Source: Maribellus comscasis (GTDB lineage: Bacteria > Bacteroidota > Bacteroidia > Bacteroidales > Prolixibacteraceae). From it: a DNA stretch of 64,000 bases. This document shows positions 8,437 through 17,824 of this stretch, in pieces. The notes beneath the pieces were generated by a model that saw nothing but the letters and a program-made list of their open reading frames with translations, was not told the origin of the DNA and made no database searches. Within the stretch, counting starts at the first letter, position 1; every line of letters starts with the position of its first letter. Where the stretch lies: contig NZ_CP046401.1 of NCBI RefSeq assembly GCF_009762775.1, positions 992,001 to 1,056,000 on the forward strand, written 5' to 3'. A program made the position numbers and the translations under genes.

Positions 8437-11021
8437 TTTTTGAAAATTAGTCCGTTGCGATCAAAATCGATTACAATTGTTTTATCTTTCTGAACCTGCC
8501 CTCCGATGATCTTTCTTGATAACTCATTTAACACATGTTTTTGTAATATACGTTTTACCGGACGTGCTCCAAAATGAGGGTCAAAACCAGCACTTGCCAA
8601 CCATTCCACGGCCGAATTAGTAATTTCTATTTTTATGTCTGCTCCCGCCACTCGCTTTATCACCTGCTCAAATTGGAGTCGAACAATTTCTGTAATATCT
8701 TCTTTTGAAAGTGGAGTAAACACAATGGTTTCATCAATCCGGTTCAAAAACTCCGGCCGGATGGTTTGTCTCAGCATTTCCATCAATCGGTTTTTTGTTT
8801 CTTCCAAAATAAACTCCTGGTTTTCCTCATTCATACGTTCAAAACTTTCCTGAATGATTTGTGAACCGAGATTGGAAGTCATTATGATGATAGTATTCTT
8901 AAAATTTACTGTCCTTCCCTTGTTGTCTGTTAATCTTCCGTCGTCGAGCACCTGGAGCAGCACATTAAAAACGTCGGGGTGTGCTTTTTCAATTTCGTCA
9001 AACAACACAACAGAATAGGGTTTATGCCGGACCGCTTCAGTCAACTGCCCGCCTTCATCATACCCTACATATCCGGGTGGACTACCAATGAGACGCGTGA
9101 CTGAAAATTTCTCCTGATATTCCGACATGTCAATCCGCGTAATCATATTTTCGTCATCAAAAAGATACTCCGCCAGTGCTTTTGCCAATTCTGTTTTTCC
9201 TACACCTGTCGATCCCAAAAATATAAAAGAACCGATTGGTCTTCTTTCGTCCTGCAAGCCAGCCCTGCTTCTGCGCACTGCGTCTGATACAGCAACGATT
9301 GCCTCATTTTGTCCAACGACACGTTTATGCAGCTCATCTTCCATAAGAAGTAGTTTTTCACGCTCGCTTTGTAACATTTTTGAAACCGGAATTCTCGTCC
9401 AGCGAGCTACAACTTCGGCAATGTCTTCTGCATCAACCTCCTCTTTAATCAGATTTTCACCTTCTTTCAATTTTTGCAGCTCTTTCTGGTATTTCTGAAT
9501 CTCATTTTCTGCCTCCTTTACCCGGCCATAACGAAGCTCTGCAACACGTTCATAATTTCCCTGTCGTTCTGCTTCTTCTGCTTCGCGTTTAAAATCTTCG
9601 ATTTCCGATTTCTTTTTCTGAATATTATCGATAACTGCTTTTTCGGACTGCCATTTGGCTCGCAACCGCGATTGTTCTTCTTTCAAATTTGAAATTTCTT
9701 CGTGCAGTTGTGCCAATTTTCTATCATCTCTTTCCCGTTTTATTGCTTCACGTTCAATTTCCAGCTGTTTTACCCGGCGTTCAATTTCATCCAGCTCTTC
9801 CGGAACAGAATCCATCTCCAGACGTAATTTTGCTGCGGCTTCATCCATTAAATCAATGGCTTTATCAGGTAAGAACCGGTCGGAAATATAACGTTGCGAC
9901 AGCTCCACCGAAGCAATAATTGCGTCGTCTTTTATTCTTACCTTATGGTGGTTCTCATACCTTTCTTTTATTCCACGCAAAATAGAAATGGCACTCAGCG
10001 TATCCGGCTCTTCCACCTGCACCACCTGAAACCTTCTCTCCAGTGCTTTGTCCTTTTCAAAATATTTTTGATACTCGGAATAAGTTGTTGCTCCAATTGC
10101 ACGAAGTTCACCACGAGCCAGCGCGGGTTTTAAAATGTTGGCTGCGTCCATTGCTCCTTCTCCTTTTCCCGCTCCAACCAAAGTATGAATCTCATCAATA
10201 AACAACACCACTTCATCATTCGACTGAACAACTTCATTCACAACCGCCTTTAAACGTTCCTCAAATTCTCCTTTGTATTTTGCACCTGCAATCAGTGCTC
10301 CCATGTCGAGAGAATAAACCTGTTTTGTTTTCAGGTTTTCAGGAACGTCACCGCGAACAATTCGATGTGCCAGGCCTTCTGCAATAGCTGTTTTGCCTGT
10401 GCCGGGTTCGCCAATTAAAATCGGGTTATTTTTTGTTCTGCGGGATAAAATCTGCAGGATTCGTCGAATTTCGTCATCACGTCCAATCACCGGGTCCAAC
10501 TTTCCACTTCTCGCTCTTTCATTTAAATTGAGAGCAAAACGGTTTAAGGAATTAAATCTGTCTTCAGCAGTCTGACTGTCGACACTGGAACCTTTTCTTA
10601 ACTCTTCAATAGCTAGTTTTAATTCTTTTTTTGTAATGCCATTGTCTTTCATCAAATGGCTCACAGAATCGCCAGCATCAAACAATGCCACCAAAATGTG
10701 TTCAACGGAGACAAACTGATCCCCCATCTCCTGAGCCAAAGCAAGTGATTTTTGCAAAACTTTGTTGGCCGATGAAGAGAGGTACTGTTCCCCTCCGGTG
10801 ACTTTTGGATATGATTCAATTATCTTATCAAGTGCCTGTTGAAAAATCGCGGTATTAACTCCTAATTTTTTTAAAAGGAAATTCACCACATTCTCTGCAG
10901 AATGCAAAAGTCCTTTTAGTAAATGGCCTGTTTCTATACTTTGCTGGTTATTTCCCTGTGCTATCTGGAAACCATGCTGAATGGCCTCCTGCGCTTTTAT
11001 TGTAAAATTGTTTAAATTCAT
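8433..11021 (-). CDS. clpB: ATP-dependent disaggregase ClpB
   Basis: An 862-residue AAA+ chaperone that, with DnaK, extracts proteins from aggregates. The Clp N domain is at about 1-145, the first AAA+ domain has Walker A GEPGTGKT at 204-211, a long coiled-coil middle domain (rich in [14 protein letters not shown] repeats) spans about 400-530, and the second AAA+ domain has Walker A GSTGVGKT near residue 605. No ClpP-binding loop is evident, as expected for ClpB. It is monocistronic. A hairpin-terminated candidate small RNA lies upstream on the same strand. No CIRCE-like heat-shock operator was seen. Confidence 0.98.
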   Translation of the reverse strand: MNLNNFTIKAQEAIQHGFQIAQGNNQQSIETGHLLKGLLHSAENVVNFLLKKLGVNTAIFQQALDKIIESYPKVTGGEQYLSSSANKVLQKSLALAQEMGDQFVSVEHILVALFDAGDSVSHLMKDNGITKKELKLAIEELRKGSSVDSQTAEDRFNSLNRFALNLNERARSGKLDPVIGRDDEIRRILQILSRRTKNNPILIGEPGTGKTAIAEGLAHRIVRGDVPENLKTKQVYSLDMGALIAGAKYKGEFEERLKAVVNEVVQSNDEVVLFIDEIHTLVGAGKGEGAMDAANILKPALARGELRAIGATTYSEYQKYFEKDKALERRFQVVQVEEPDTLSAISILRGIKERYENHHKVRIKDDAIIASVELSQRYISDRFLPDKAIDLMDEAAAKLRLEMDSVPEELDEIERRVKQLEIEREAIKRERDDRKLAQLHEEISNLKEEQSRLRAKWQSEKAVIDNIQKKKSEIEDFKREAEEAERQGNYERVAELRYGRVKEAENEIQKYQKELQKLKEGENLIKEEVDAEDIAEVVARWTRIPVSKMLQSEREKLLLMEDELHKRVVGQNEAIVAVSDAVRRSRAGLQDERRPIGSFIFLGSTGVGKTELAKALAEYLFDDENMITRIDMSEYQEKFSVTRLIGSPPGYVGYDEGGQLTEAVRHKPYSVVLFDEIEKAHPDVFNVLLQVLDDGRLTDNKGRTVNFKNTIIIMTSNLGSQIIQESFERMNEENQEFILEETKNRLMEMLRQTIRPEFLNRIDETIVFTPLSKEDITEIVRLQFEQVIKRVAGADIKIEITNSAVEWLASAGFDPHFGARPVKRILQKHVLNELSRKIIGGQVQKDKTIVIDFDRNGLIFKN

Positions 11022-11162
11022 ATCTTTCCTGTTTTAATCAACATTCAGCCACAGGCAAAAAACAAACCATAACTACCTAACAGACAGCTTGTCACATTCA
11101 CATTGTTGAAAAATGAAATTATTTCTGAAAATGAAATTATGATATGAATATTTGGCAGAAAA

Positions 11163-11249
11163 CAAAAAAAACAAGGATGAAATCTCACCCTTGTTTTCTT
11201 AACCTAACCAAATCTATTCTCTATGAAAAAACACTTTTTTGTCTAACTT
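11163..11249 (-). ncRNA. Candidate small RNA or clpB leader ending in a strong terminator
   Basis: On the minus strand a perfect -7 box TATTTTTG (11263-11256) predicts a start near 11249. The transcript would end about 85 nt later at a hairpin, ACAAGG (11171-11176) with CCTTGT (11189-11194), extended by A/T pairs and followed by a run of seven T. It lies about 140 bases upstream of clpB in the same orientation, so it could be a separate small RNA or an attenuated clpB leader. No known RNA family was recognised. Confidence 0.35.
11164..11200. terminator. Bidirectional-looking terminator hairpin upstream of clpB
   Basis: The stem ACAAGG/CCTTGT with a 12-base loop is flanked by seven A on the left and TTTTCTT on the right, so it can terminate in both directions. 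The minus-strand tail is the better one. No annotated gene ends here, which is why a small RNA is suspected. Confidence 0.65.
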
Positions 11250-11551
11250 CTCGTACAAAAATAAGCCAGAAAAGAGTTAATACATCTCAAGCAAAGTTAA
11301 AGAATGTTAAACCTTAATTCTCAAATCAATAAACAACATTTTATTAACATTTACTCCTTCTGTATTTCCTATTTTTAAAGTGCTTACGAAATTTTATTTT
11401 AACTGAATCGGAATTGAATAATCAACCATAAAATTCAATTATTTCATTCAGAAGCCTGCAAATATGTACATAAATAAATATTATATGCATTATAACCCAT
11501 TGAAAATAATACAATATGCATCTATAACAGCTTTGTAATGTCCTATAAAAG

Positions 11552-11582
11552 TTTCTATTATGAAAAAATAGAGTTACTTTAG
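11552..11582 (+). promoter_or_regulatory. Candidate ppdK promoter
   Basis: TTTC at 11552-11555, a 19-base spacer, then TACTTTAG at 11575-11582. Each element has one mismatch to TTTG and TAnnTTTG, but the spacing is ideal. It predicts a leader of about 50 nt before the ATG at 11640. Confidence 0.5.
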
Positions 11583-11639
11583 CAGTCCGAATTTTTCGAG
11601 ATATTTTTAATCTAATTATAACTAAAAAAAATACATTTT

Positions 11640-14342
11640 ATGGCAAAGTACGTTTATACCTTTGGAGCAGGTAAAGCTGAAGGTAAAGCTGACATGAAAA
11701 ATCTCCTTGGTGGAAAAGGAGCCAATCTTGCAGAAATGAACCTCATCGGAGTTCCGGTTCCTCCCGGATTTACAATTACTACCGAGGTTTGTACCATGTA
11801 TAATGAGCAAGGGCAAAAAAGTACGTTTGAACTTATAAAACCGGAAGTAGAAGCTGCCGTAGCCATGGTAGAAGAACTCACCGAAACAAAATTTGGTGAT
11901 AAAGAAAATCCATGTTTGGTTTCAGTTCGTTCGGGAGCAAGAGCTTCAATGCCCGGAATGATGGACACCGTACTAAACCTTGGAATGAATGAAGATGCGG
12001 TTGAAGGCATTTCAAAAAAATCAGGAAACCCGAGGTTTGCGTGGGATTCATATCGTCGTTTTGTTCAAATGTATGGCGATGTGGTAATGGAAATGAAACC
12101 CGCCAGCAAAGAAGAAATTGATCCTTTTGAAGAAATCATAGAAGAATTAAAAGAAGAAAAAGACATCCAGCTTGACACCGAATTTACTACTGAAGATTTA
12201 AAAGAATTGGTAGTACGTTTTAAAGCTGCCGTAAAAAAAGAAACCGGGAAAGATTTTCCTGTTGACCCATGGGAACAACTTTGGGGAGCTGTGGCCGCAG
12301 TATTTAACAGCTGGAACAATCCACGTGCTATTCTTTACCGTCGTTTGGAACAAATTCCTGACGAATGGGGAACCGCCGTGAATGTTCAGGCTATGGTATT
12401 TGGTAATATGGGCAGTAATTCAGGTACAGGAGTTGCTTTTACCCGTGATGCGGCTACCGGTGAAGACATTTTTAATGGTGAATATTTGATCGATGCACAG
12501 GGAGAAGATGTGGTAGCAGGTATTCGTACCCCACAGCAAATTACCCTGGAAGGGTCCAAAAGATGGGCTGTTTTACAGGGAATCAGTGAAGAAGACAGAG
12601 CTGCAAAATACCCGTCGCTGGAGGAAGCGATGCCTGAAATGTACAAGCAGTTGAATGACACTCAGCAAAAACTGGAGGATCACTACAGCGATATGCAGGA
12701 TCTCGAATTTACCATCCAGGAAGGTAAACTGTGGTTATTACAAACCCGTAACGGAAAACGTACAGGTGCAGCCATGGTAAAAATTGCTGTTGATATGCTC
12801 GAAGAAGGTCGAATTGATGAAAAAACTGCCCTTTCAAGAATAGACCCAAACAAGCTGGACGAATTACTGCACCCTGTTTTCGAAACTGAAGCGATAAAAT
12901 CGGCAAATGTATTAACAAAAGGGTTACCGGCATCTCCGGGAGCAGCGACCGGCCAGATTGTTTTCTTTGCTGATGAAGCAAGTAAATACCCCGCTTCAAT
13001 TCTTATCCGGGTTGAGACTTCTCCTGAAGATTTGGAAGGTATGCACATCGCCAAAGGTATCTTAACCGCACGTGGAGGTATGACATCGCATGCAGCAGTT
13101 GTTGCCCGCGGAATGGGAAAATGTTGTGTGTCAGGTGCCGGGATGGTAAAAATCAACTACAAAACCCGGATTATGACCATTGAAGGGAAAGAGTTCAGAG
13201 AAGGCGACTGGGTTTCATTAAACGGGACTACAGGTGAGGTTTATGAAGGTAAAGTTGCAACCATGGACCCGGATTTAAGCGGTGATTTTGGTAAAGTTAT
13301 GGATTGGGCTGACAAATTTACGAGAATGAAAGTCCGCACCAATGCAGACACACCAAACGATGCAAAAGTTGCCCGCGAATTTGGCGCAGAAGGAATTGGT
13401 CTCTGCCGCACAGAACACATGTTCTTTGAAGGTGAACGAATTAAAGCTATGCGCGAAATGATTCTGGCCAAAACAGAAGAAAAAAGACGCAAAGCACTGG
13501 ATAAACTATTGCCTTACCAAAGAGAAGACTTTGAAGGTATTCTTGAGGCAATGGCCGGTTTTGGTGTAACCATCCGTCTGCTCGATCCGCCATTGCATGA
13601 ATTTGTACCTCACGAAGAAGAAAACCAGAAAGAGATGGCAGATGAAATGGGAATCTCAGTTGAAGAAGTAAAAACTTTGGTTGAAGATTTACATGAGTTC
13701 AATCCAATGTTAGGACACCGTGGTTGTCGTCTTGGAAACACCTATCCTGAAATTACAGAAATGCAGGCGCGCGCCATTATTGAAGCTGCTGTCAACCTAA
13801 AACAGAAAGGTGTCGATGCACGCCCTGAAATAATGGTTCCTTTAATCGGTACTGTTAAAGAATTGAAACTCCAGGCAGATATTATTCACACAACCGCTAA
13901 AAAAGTTTTTGAAGAGAAAGGCGCTGAATGTGAATATATGGTTGGAACAATGATTGAAATACCAAGAGCTGCTGTTACAGCCGATCAGGTAGCTGAAGTT
14001 GCCGAATTCTTCTCGTTTGGTACAAACGACCTTACACAGATGACTTTTGGATACTCACGCGACGATGCCGGCAAATTCCTGCCAATTTATATTGAAAAAG
14101 GAATATTGAAAAATGATCCTTTCCAGGTTCTTGACCAGGAAGGCGTTGGGCAGGTAGTTAGAATGGGAGTTGAAAAAGGCCGAAGTGTAAAACCCGGGTT
14201 AAAAGTAGGAATCTGTGGTGAACATGGTGGCGAACCTTCGTCTGTGATGTTCTGCGATAGCGTTGGAATGGACTATGTAAGTTGTTCTCCATATCGCGTT
14301 CCAATTGCCCGTGTTGCCGCAGCTCAGGCAAATACAAAATAA
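11640..14342 (+). CDS. ppdK: Pyruvate, phosphate dikinase
   Basis: A 900-residue enzyme interconverting pyruvate + ATP + Pi and PEP + AMP + PPi, central to glycolysis and gluconeogenesis in anaerobes. The ATP-grasp domain is N-terminal (FGAGKAEGKADMKNLLGGKG at the start). The swivelling phosphohistidine is His484 in GGMTSHAAVVARGMGK, and the C-terminal PEP/pyruvate barrel carries ICGEHGG with catalytic Cys859. Length matches the family. It is monocistronic with its own promoter and terminator. Confidence 0.98.
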   Translation: MAKYVYTFGAGKAEGKADMKNLLGGKGANLAEMNLIGVPVPPGFTITTEVCTMYNEQGQKSTFELIKPEVEAAVAMVEELTETKFGDKENPCLVSVRSGARASMPGMMDTVLNLGMNEDAVEGISKKSGNPRFAWDSYRRFVQMYGDVVMEMKPASKEEIDPFEEIIEELKEEKDIQLDTEFTTEDLKELVVRFKAAVKKETGKDFPVDPWEQLWGAVAAVFNSWNNPRAILYRRLEQIPDEWGTAVNVQAMVFGNMGSNSGTGVAFTRDAATGEDIFNGEYLIDAQGEDVVAGIRTPQQITLEGSKRWAVLQGISEEDRAAKYPSLEEAMPEMYKQLNDTQQKLEDHYSDMQDLEFTIQEGKLWLLQTRNGKRTGAAMVKIAVDMLEEGRIDEKTALSRIDPNKLDELLHPVFETEAIKSANVLTKGLPASPGAATGQIVFFADEASKYPASILIRVETSPEDLEGMHIAKGILTARGGMTSHAAVVARGMGKCCVSGAGMVKINYKTRIMTIEGKEFREGDWVSLNGTTGEVYEGKVATMDPDLSGDFGKVMDWADKFTRMKVRTNADTPNDAKVAREFGAEGIGLCRTEHMFFEGERIKAMREMILAKTEEKRRKALDKLLPYQREDFEGILEAMAGFGVTIRLLDPPLHEFVPHEEENQKEMADEMGISVEEVKTLVEDLHEFNPMLGHRGCRLGNTYPEITEMQARAIIEAAVNLKQKGVDARPEIMVPLIGTVKELKLQADIIHTTAKKVFEEKGAECEYMVGTMIEIPRAAVTADQVAEVAEFFSFGTNDLTQMTFGYSRDDAGKFLPIYIEKGILKNDPFQVLDQEGVGQVVRMGVEKGRSVKPGLKVGICGEHGGEPSSVMFCDSVGMDYVSCSPYRVPIARVAAAQANTK

Positions 14343-14367
14343 TCAGATACTTACTCACAATATCACT

Positions 14368-14397
14368 AAAAGCCGTTCAGTAGAGCGGCTTTTTTTA
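14368..14397 (+). terminator. Rho-independent terminator of ppdK
   Basis: The stem AGCCG (14371-14375) and CGGCT (14386-14390) is extended by A/T pairs and followed by a run of T (14391-14397), 25 bases after the ppdK stop. Confidence 0.85.
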
Positions 14398-14405
14398 TGT
14401 TGTCA

Positions 14406-14423
14406 TTAGGTATTTTTACCTAA
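14406..14423. promoter_or_regulatory. 18-bp inverted repeat, possible response-regulator binding site
   Basis: TTAGGTA and TACCTAA form a perfect 7-bp inverted repeat around a 4-base T centre. The size and symmetry fit a dimeric NarL/LuxR-type site, and such a regulator is encoded 280 bases away, but the link is inference. It is not followed by a T-run that would make it a terminator. Confidence 0.35.
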
Positions 14424-14615
14424 TATAAAAACAGGTATAAATACTCTTTCACAGATAAATTAATTATGAGACATTTGCTGGTGAGATTTAGATAACGAAA
14501 AGACATAAAACAATATTTAAGATATTCCCCGCACATTAGTTAGTAGTTATTCTTAATCACACACAGCGTTCCTTTTTGTATCGTAAAGGTTTTCAGTTCA
14601 AACTCTCTAACTTTG

Positions 14616-14706
14616 GAATCCCTTCCGTACTGAAAAATTCTAATCTAAAATGGGGAACAACTAGAAATTTCTATTTAAAAAAGGCCGCATAACAGTGGCC
14701 TTTTTT
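14616..14706 (+). ncRNA. Weak candidate small RNA with terminator
   Basis: A perfect -7 box TAACTTTG at 14608-14615 on the plus strand is followed about 65 bases later by a strong hairpin with a T6 tail. No open reading frame of note lies between. The -33 element is missing, so this is a low-confidence call. Confidence 0.22.
14676..14706. terminator. Bidirectional terminator downstream of the NarL-type regulator gene
   Basis: The stem GGCC/GGCC with an approximately 10-base loop is flanked by AAAAAA on one side and TTTTTT on the other. It sits just past the response regulator stop at 14705 and can act in both directions. Confidence 0.75.
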
Positions 14707-15358
14707 ATATATGAACTATCTTATTTTTAAAAGCATAAACAACCAACCCTGCCATATTTTTTGTTTCTGTTTTTTCCAAAAGCCTTTTTTTGTGGCCTTC
14801 AACAGTTCTTTTGCTGATAGATAAAACTTCTGCTATTTCCTGCGCTGTATTTTCCTTGCAAATAAGCTCCAGAATCTGAACTTCCCTTTCTGACAATCCC
14901 GGATTCAAAGAAATTTCTTTTTTATTTCCATTGTGAATATTCCGTAAAACCAAACTCGAAATATCAGATGGAAAATAGAATTCTTTATCTGTTAGCTGAG
15001 ACAAGGCAAGCTCCAGCTCATCGGGGTCGGCATTCTTTAATAAATATCCGTTTACCCCCTGGTTTACCATAAAAAGTATAATCTGCTCGTCCTCTTCCAT
15101 CGTCAGAATCAAGATTTTCACATCTGGGAATTGCTCCTTTATTTTCTCTGTAGCTTCAATGCCATCCATAACAGGCATTTTTATATCAAGCAAAACGACA
15201 TCAGGCTTAACCTCTAAATCATGAAGCAATTTAATCAGTTCCAAACCATTTTCCGCTTCGTATATCTCATTTACAAACTCAAAATCTCTAACAATAGAAT
15301 AAATACCTTTTCGGAATAATCTGTGATCGTCGGTAATTACTAGGTTTATTTTCTCCAT
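14705..15358 (-). CDS. NarL/FixJ-family response regulator (REC + LuxR HTH)
   Basis: A 217-residue DNA-binding response regulator. The receiver domain (about 1-120) has the acidic pair Asp10-Asp11, phospho-acceptor Asp58 in VLLDIKMP, and Lys near residue 107 in YLLKNAD. The LuxR-type HTH is C-terminal (LSEREVQILELI, then SISKRTVEGHKKRLLEK). I chose ATG 15358 (MEKINLVITDDH); an upstream ATG at 15385 would add nine residues and overlap the kinase gene. It follows the kinase gene after 13 bases and is its likely partner. Targets are unknown; the inverted repeat at 14406-14423 is a candidate. Confidence 0.92.
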   Translation of the reverse strand: MEKINLVITDDHRLFRKGIYSIVRDFEFVNEIYEAENGLELIKLLHDLEVKPDVVLLDIKMPVMDGIEATEKIKEQFPDVKILILTMEEDEQIILFMVNQGVNGYLLKNADPDELELALSQLTDKEFYFPSDISSLVLRNIHNGNKKEISLNPGLSEREVQILELICKENTAQEIAEVLSISKRTVEGHKKRLLEKTETKNMAGLVVYAFKNKIVHI

Positions 15359-15371
15359 AGAAAGAATAATT

Positions 15372-16160
15372 CTAAAAATTGGCAAAAATAATAGCTAACG
15401 TTCCTTTTCCCGGAATCGATCTCATTTTAAATTTGGCGCCAATCATTCCGGAACGACTCTCCAAATTCTTTAATCCCAGACCTGTTTCCAGCTTTTCATT
15501 CAAGTCAAATCCTTTCCCATCATCGCTGACGGAAACTGCAAGTGTGGAGTTTGAAAACCTTGTTTTTATTTGAATTCGGGATGCCTCTGCATGTTTCAGC
15601 GCATTGTTTACAATTTCCTGAACAATACGAAAAACGGCCAGCTCCTTCTTTATTTCAAACCGAACAGGCTCTCCGGTGCACCAATATTCAATTTCTATTT
15701 TCCCTGATTTATTGATCCAGTTGACTAATTCCTGTATTGCAAAACTTAACCCCAGTTTTTCAAGTGACGGAGGTAACAAATCCCTTGAAATACGCCTCAC
15801 CTGTGTAATAACCTCATCTAAATAGGATTTTGTTTCCCCTGCAAGTGTTTTTGCTTTTTCTGATTCCGATTTTTTTTCAATCTGCCCCACATTCAGTTTT
15901 ACAACCGACAGCATCGCTCCAACTTCATCATGTAAATCGCGTGCAATTCTCTTTCTTTCTTTTTCCTGAGCAGAAATTGTATTTCGTAATATTTCTTCCT
16001 GTTGGTCCGATTTCACTTTACTTAATTCCAATTCTTTTTTAAGAAGCCTTTTTTGATAAGCAACAAAAAAGAAAAAGATGGCCACTGCAAGAATGATCAT
16101 TCCAAGTGAACCAATATAATAAACGGTTGTAATATCGGTAATTCCGGTTTCCGGCATCAA
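15372..16160 (-). CDS. NarX/DesK-type sensor histidine kinase with a minimal membrane anchor
   Basis: A 262-residue kinase with one transmembrane helix (about residues 14-35), a coiled coil (about 36-65), a HisKA_3 dimerisation domain with phospho-acceptor His77 in ERKRIARDLHDEVG, and a HATPase_c domain with DDGKGFDLN and GLGLKNLESR. The part before the helix is only about 13 residues and there is no PAS, GAF or HAMP domain. The sensing function therefore probably comes from a partner membrane protein, and three paralogous multi-pass proteins are encoded just upstream. It is followed by its cognate response regulator gene. Confidence 0.9.
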   Translation of the reverse strand: MMPETGITDITTVYYIGSLGMIILAVAIFFFFVAYQKRLLKKELELSKVKSDQQEEILRNTISAQEKERKRIARDLHDEVGAMLSVVKLNVGQIEKKSESEKAKTLAGETKSYLDEVITQVRRISRDLLPPSLEKLGLSFAIQELVNWINKSGKIEIEYWCTGEPVRFEIKKELAVFRIVQEIVNNALKHAEASRIQIKTRFSNSTLAVSVSDDGKGFDLNEKLETGLGLKNLESRSGMIGAKFKMRSIPGKGTLAIIFANF

Positions 16161-16255
16161 ACAAACATTTAAGAAATCCCTTAAGGGAGCTAAAATTAAA
16201 ACAATTTCATAAACTTTTATCTGAAATCATTTATTTATTGAATGCCTGGATCAAT

Positions 16256-16906
16256 TTATTTACTAACTGGTTTTCGTTTTCTGGCCTTCAAAAAACCAAC
16301 AGCTATCAGAATATAAAACAAAGCCATCAAAGCAGAATAATAGTACACAGTAATTTTTGAAAATTCCCTTGAAACTTCCAGAATGTTGTTAAATAAAATG
16401 TAAAAAAACAGGTTTCCCGTATAGTAAATTAAAATAGCTGTATTGATCCATATCGAAGGCTCGTCGGCAAGTTTAACAATTTTTGCTTCCATCATCACTT
16501 TATAAAAATACATGATGGATAATAAAATTATTAATATATCTCCCAACGAACTCGGTAAAGACGGATACTCAAAAATACTTTGTATAAACAATGAATTGAC
16601 TACCCAATAGATGAAAAAAACAAAAGTCAAGATTAAATAAATTCTCTTATCTATAAGACTTTTTAAAACATAAAAATAGAATGCAAAAAGCAATCCAAGG
16701 GAAATAGCTCCATACAAATGCAATAGCGGCATGGCATTTTTAACATCAGCGAGCCAAAAAAGTAGTCTGGTAAATACTTCATTAGCCGTCCCGTAACAAA
16801 CAAAAGAGAAAATTATTTTAAGATTTTTGTCAAAATATCTGAAATTAAATATGCCTGCAATAAAAGGTACAAGTATGGAAGTCCAGTTTAGATAAATAAA
16901 ATTCAC
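16256..16906 (-). CDS. Unknown multi-pass membrane protein, paralogue 1 of 3
   Basis: A 216-residue hydrophobic protein with about six or seven predicted transmembrane helices, not assigned to a named family. It aligns end to end with the proteins at 17023-17670 and 17825-18463. Shared blocks include NWTSILVPF at the start, the SLFIQSIFEYPSLPSSLGD loop, ADEPSIWINTAILIYYTGNL, and SREFSK. I chose the GTG at 16906 (VNFIYLNWTS) because it matches the starts of the other two; an ATG at 16963 would add 19 unaligned residues. It lies 95 bases upstream of the sensor-poor kinase on the same strand. A sensor or ligand-binding role is inference. Confidence 0.75.
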   Translation of the reverse strand: MNFIYLNWTSILVPFIAGIFNFRYFDKNLKIIFSFVCYGTANEVFTRLLFWLADVKNAMPLLHLYGAISLGLLFAFYFYVLKSLIDKRIYLILTFVFFIYWVVNSLFIQSIFEYPSLPSSLGDILIILLSIMYFYKVMMEAKIVKLADEPSIWINTAILIYYTGNLFFYILFNNILEVSREFSKITVYYYSALMALFYILIAVGFLKARKRKPVSK

Positions 16907-17022
16907 ACTGCTATAGATTAGATAGCACAATATATCATATTCTCTGTAAAACAAAAGACACAAAGCCCATTTTTCACCTTTATCCTATAAGCTATCTCTG
17001 AAAAAAATCATCGTATTTGTGT

Positions 17023-17670
17023 TTAAGGCTGACCAGCATGTTTTCTTTTTCTGGCTTTAAAAAAACCAACAGTCATTAAACTATAAAGTAACGCCATTAA
17101 TGCACAAGAAAAAGCAACCGTTATTTTTGAAAATTCCCTCGAAGCCTCCAAAATCACATTAAACAAAATATAATAAAATAAATTCCCGGTGAAGTAAATT
17201 AGTATAGCCGTATTAATCCAAACAAGAGGCTCATCTGCTAATTTCATGATATTAGCCTCTAACATTACATTATAAAAATAAACTATCGCAAATAATATTA
17301 TTAACATGTCGCCCAATGAATTAGGCAGAGTTGGAAATTCATAAATACTCTGAATAAATAAAGAATTTACTCCCCAGTATACTACAAATAAAACACCTAA
17401 AACTAAAAAATATCTTCTTTTTATATTCTTCAAAATATAAGAGTAAAATATGAATAGCAAGGGATAGGTAATTAACCCATATAAATGTACGAACGGCATT
17501 GTATTTTTTATATTCGCAAATATGATTAATAACCGGATTAACACTTCGGTAAAAGTTCCATAACAAACAAAGTAAAACAACACTTTTAAAGGTTTGTCAA
17601 GTTCTTTAAAATGTATCAGGCCGTATACAAAAGGCATTAGAATCGATATCCAATTGAAGTGAATAAACAT
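17023..17670 (-). CDS. Unknown multi-pass membrane protein, paralogue 2 of 3
   Basis: 215 residues with about six or seven predicted helices, homologous over its full length to its two neighbours. It keeps FNWISILMPF, FVCYGTFTEV, MPFVHLYG, SLFIQSIYEFPTLPNSLGD, LADEPLVWINTAILIYFTG and SREFSKIT. Its DNA is more diverged from copies 1 and 3 than they are from each other at the 3' end. A gap of 154 bases from copy 3 and 116 bases to copy 1 could hold separate promoters. Function unknown. Confidence 0.8.
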   Translation of the reverse strand: MFIHFNWISILMPFVYGLIHFKELDKPLKVLFYFVCYGTFTEVLIRLLIIFANIKNTMPFVHLYGLITYPLLFIFYSYILKNIKRRYFLVLGVLFVVYWGVNSLFIQSIYEFPTLPNSLGDMLIILFAIVYFYNVMLEANIMKLADEPLVWINTAILIYFTGNLFYYILFNVILEASREFSKITVAFSCALMALLYSLMTVGFFKARKRKHAGQP

Positions 17671-17824
17671 AATAACAGAACTAAAAAATTATTAAATGTA
17701 AATACTGTACTCACTACAGAAAGTTAGAAAAAAGTAATTCAATAAAAAATGTAACACCCACATCATCTTATTTTTTTGCATTTACATGAACTAATTACTT
17801 TCGAAATCCTGCGTATTACAGACA

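Larger units (their letters stand above)
11022..11639. other. Intergenic region between divergent clpB and ppdK
   Basis: 618 bases without a convincing protein gene. It holds a strong hairpin (11171-11194), a perfect minus-strand -7 box (11256-11263), a seven-codon ORF on the plus strand (11223-11246, MKKHFFV) that looks like a chance or leader ORF, and the ppdK promoter at 11552-11582. The stretch 11281-11540 is AT-rich with two copies of ATATGCAT and shows nothing else recognisable. Confidence 0.5.
14343..14704. other. Intergenic region between convergent ppdK and response regulator genes
   Basis: 362 bases. It contains the ppdK terminator, an 18-bp inverted repeat (14406-14423), a perfect plus-strand -7 box TAACTTTG (14608-14615), and a strong hairpin terminator near 14682-14706. 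No protein gene is visible. A short plus-strand transcript between 14622 and 14706 is possible. Confidence 0.5.

Noticed and set aside
11223..11246. Seven-codon ORF (MKKHFFV) downstream of the clpB-upstream hairpin
   Set aside because: Too short to claim as a gene; it may be a chance ATG in AT-rich DNA. Not scored as a leader peptide because no regulatory codon run is present.
12683..13156. 157-codon minus-strand ORF inside ppdK
   Set aside because: Antisense shadow of a highly conserved enzyme; no start context or family features.
15358..15385. Upstream ATG (15385) for the NarL-type regulator
   Set aside because: It overlaps the kinase gene and adds residues before the conserved receiver start; ATG 15358 fits the family.
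16256..16963. Longer ATG start (16963) for membrane paralogue 1
   Set aside because: The extra 19 residues do not align with the two paralogues, whereas GTG 16906 gives exact end-to-end alignment.
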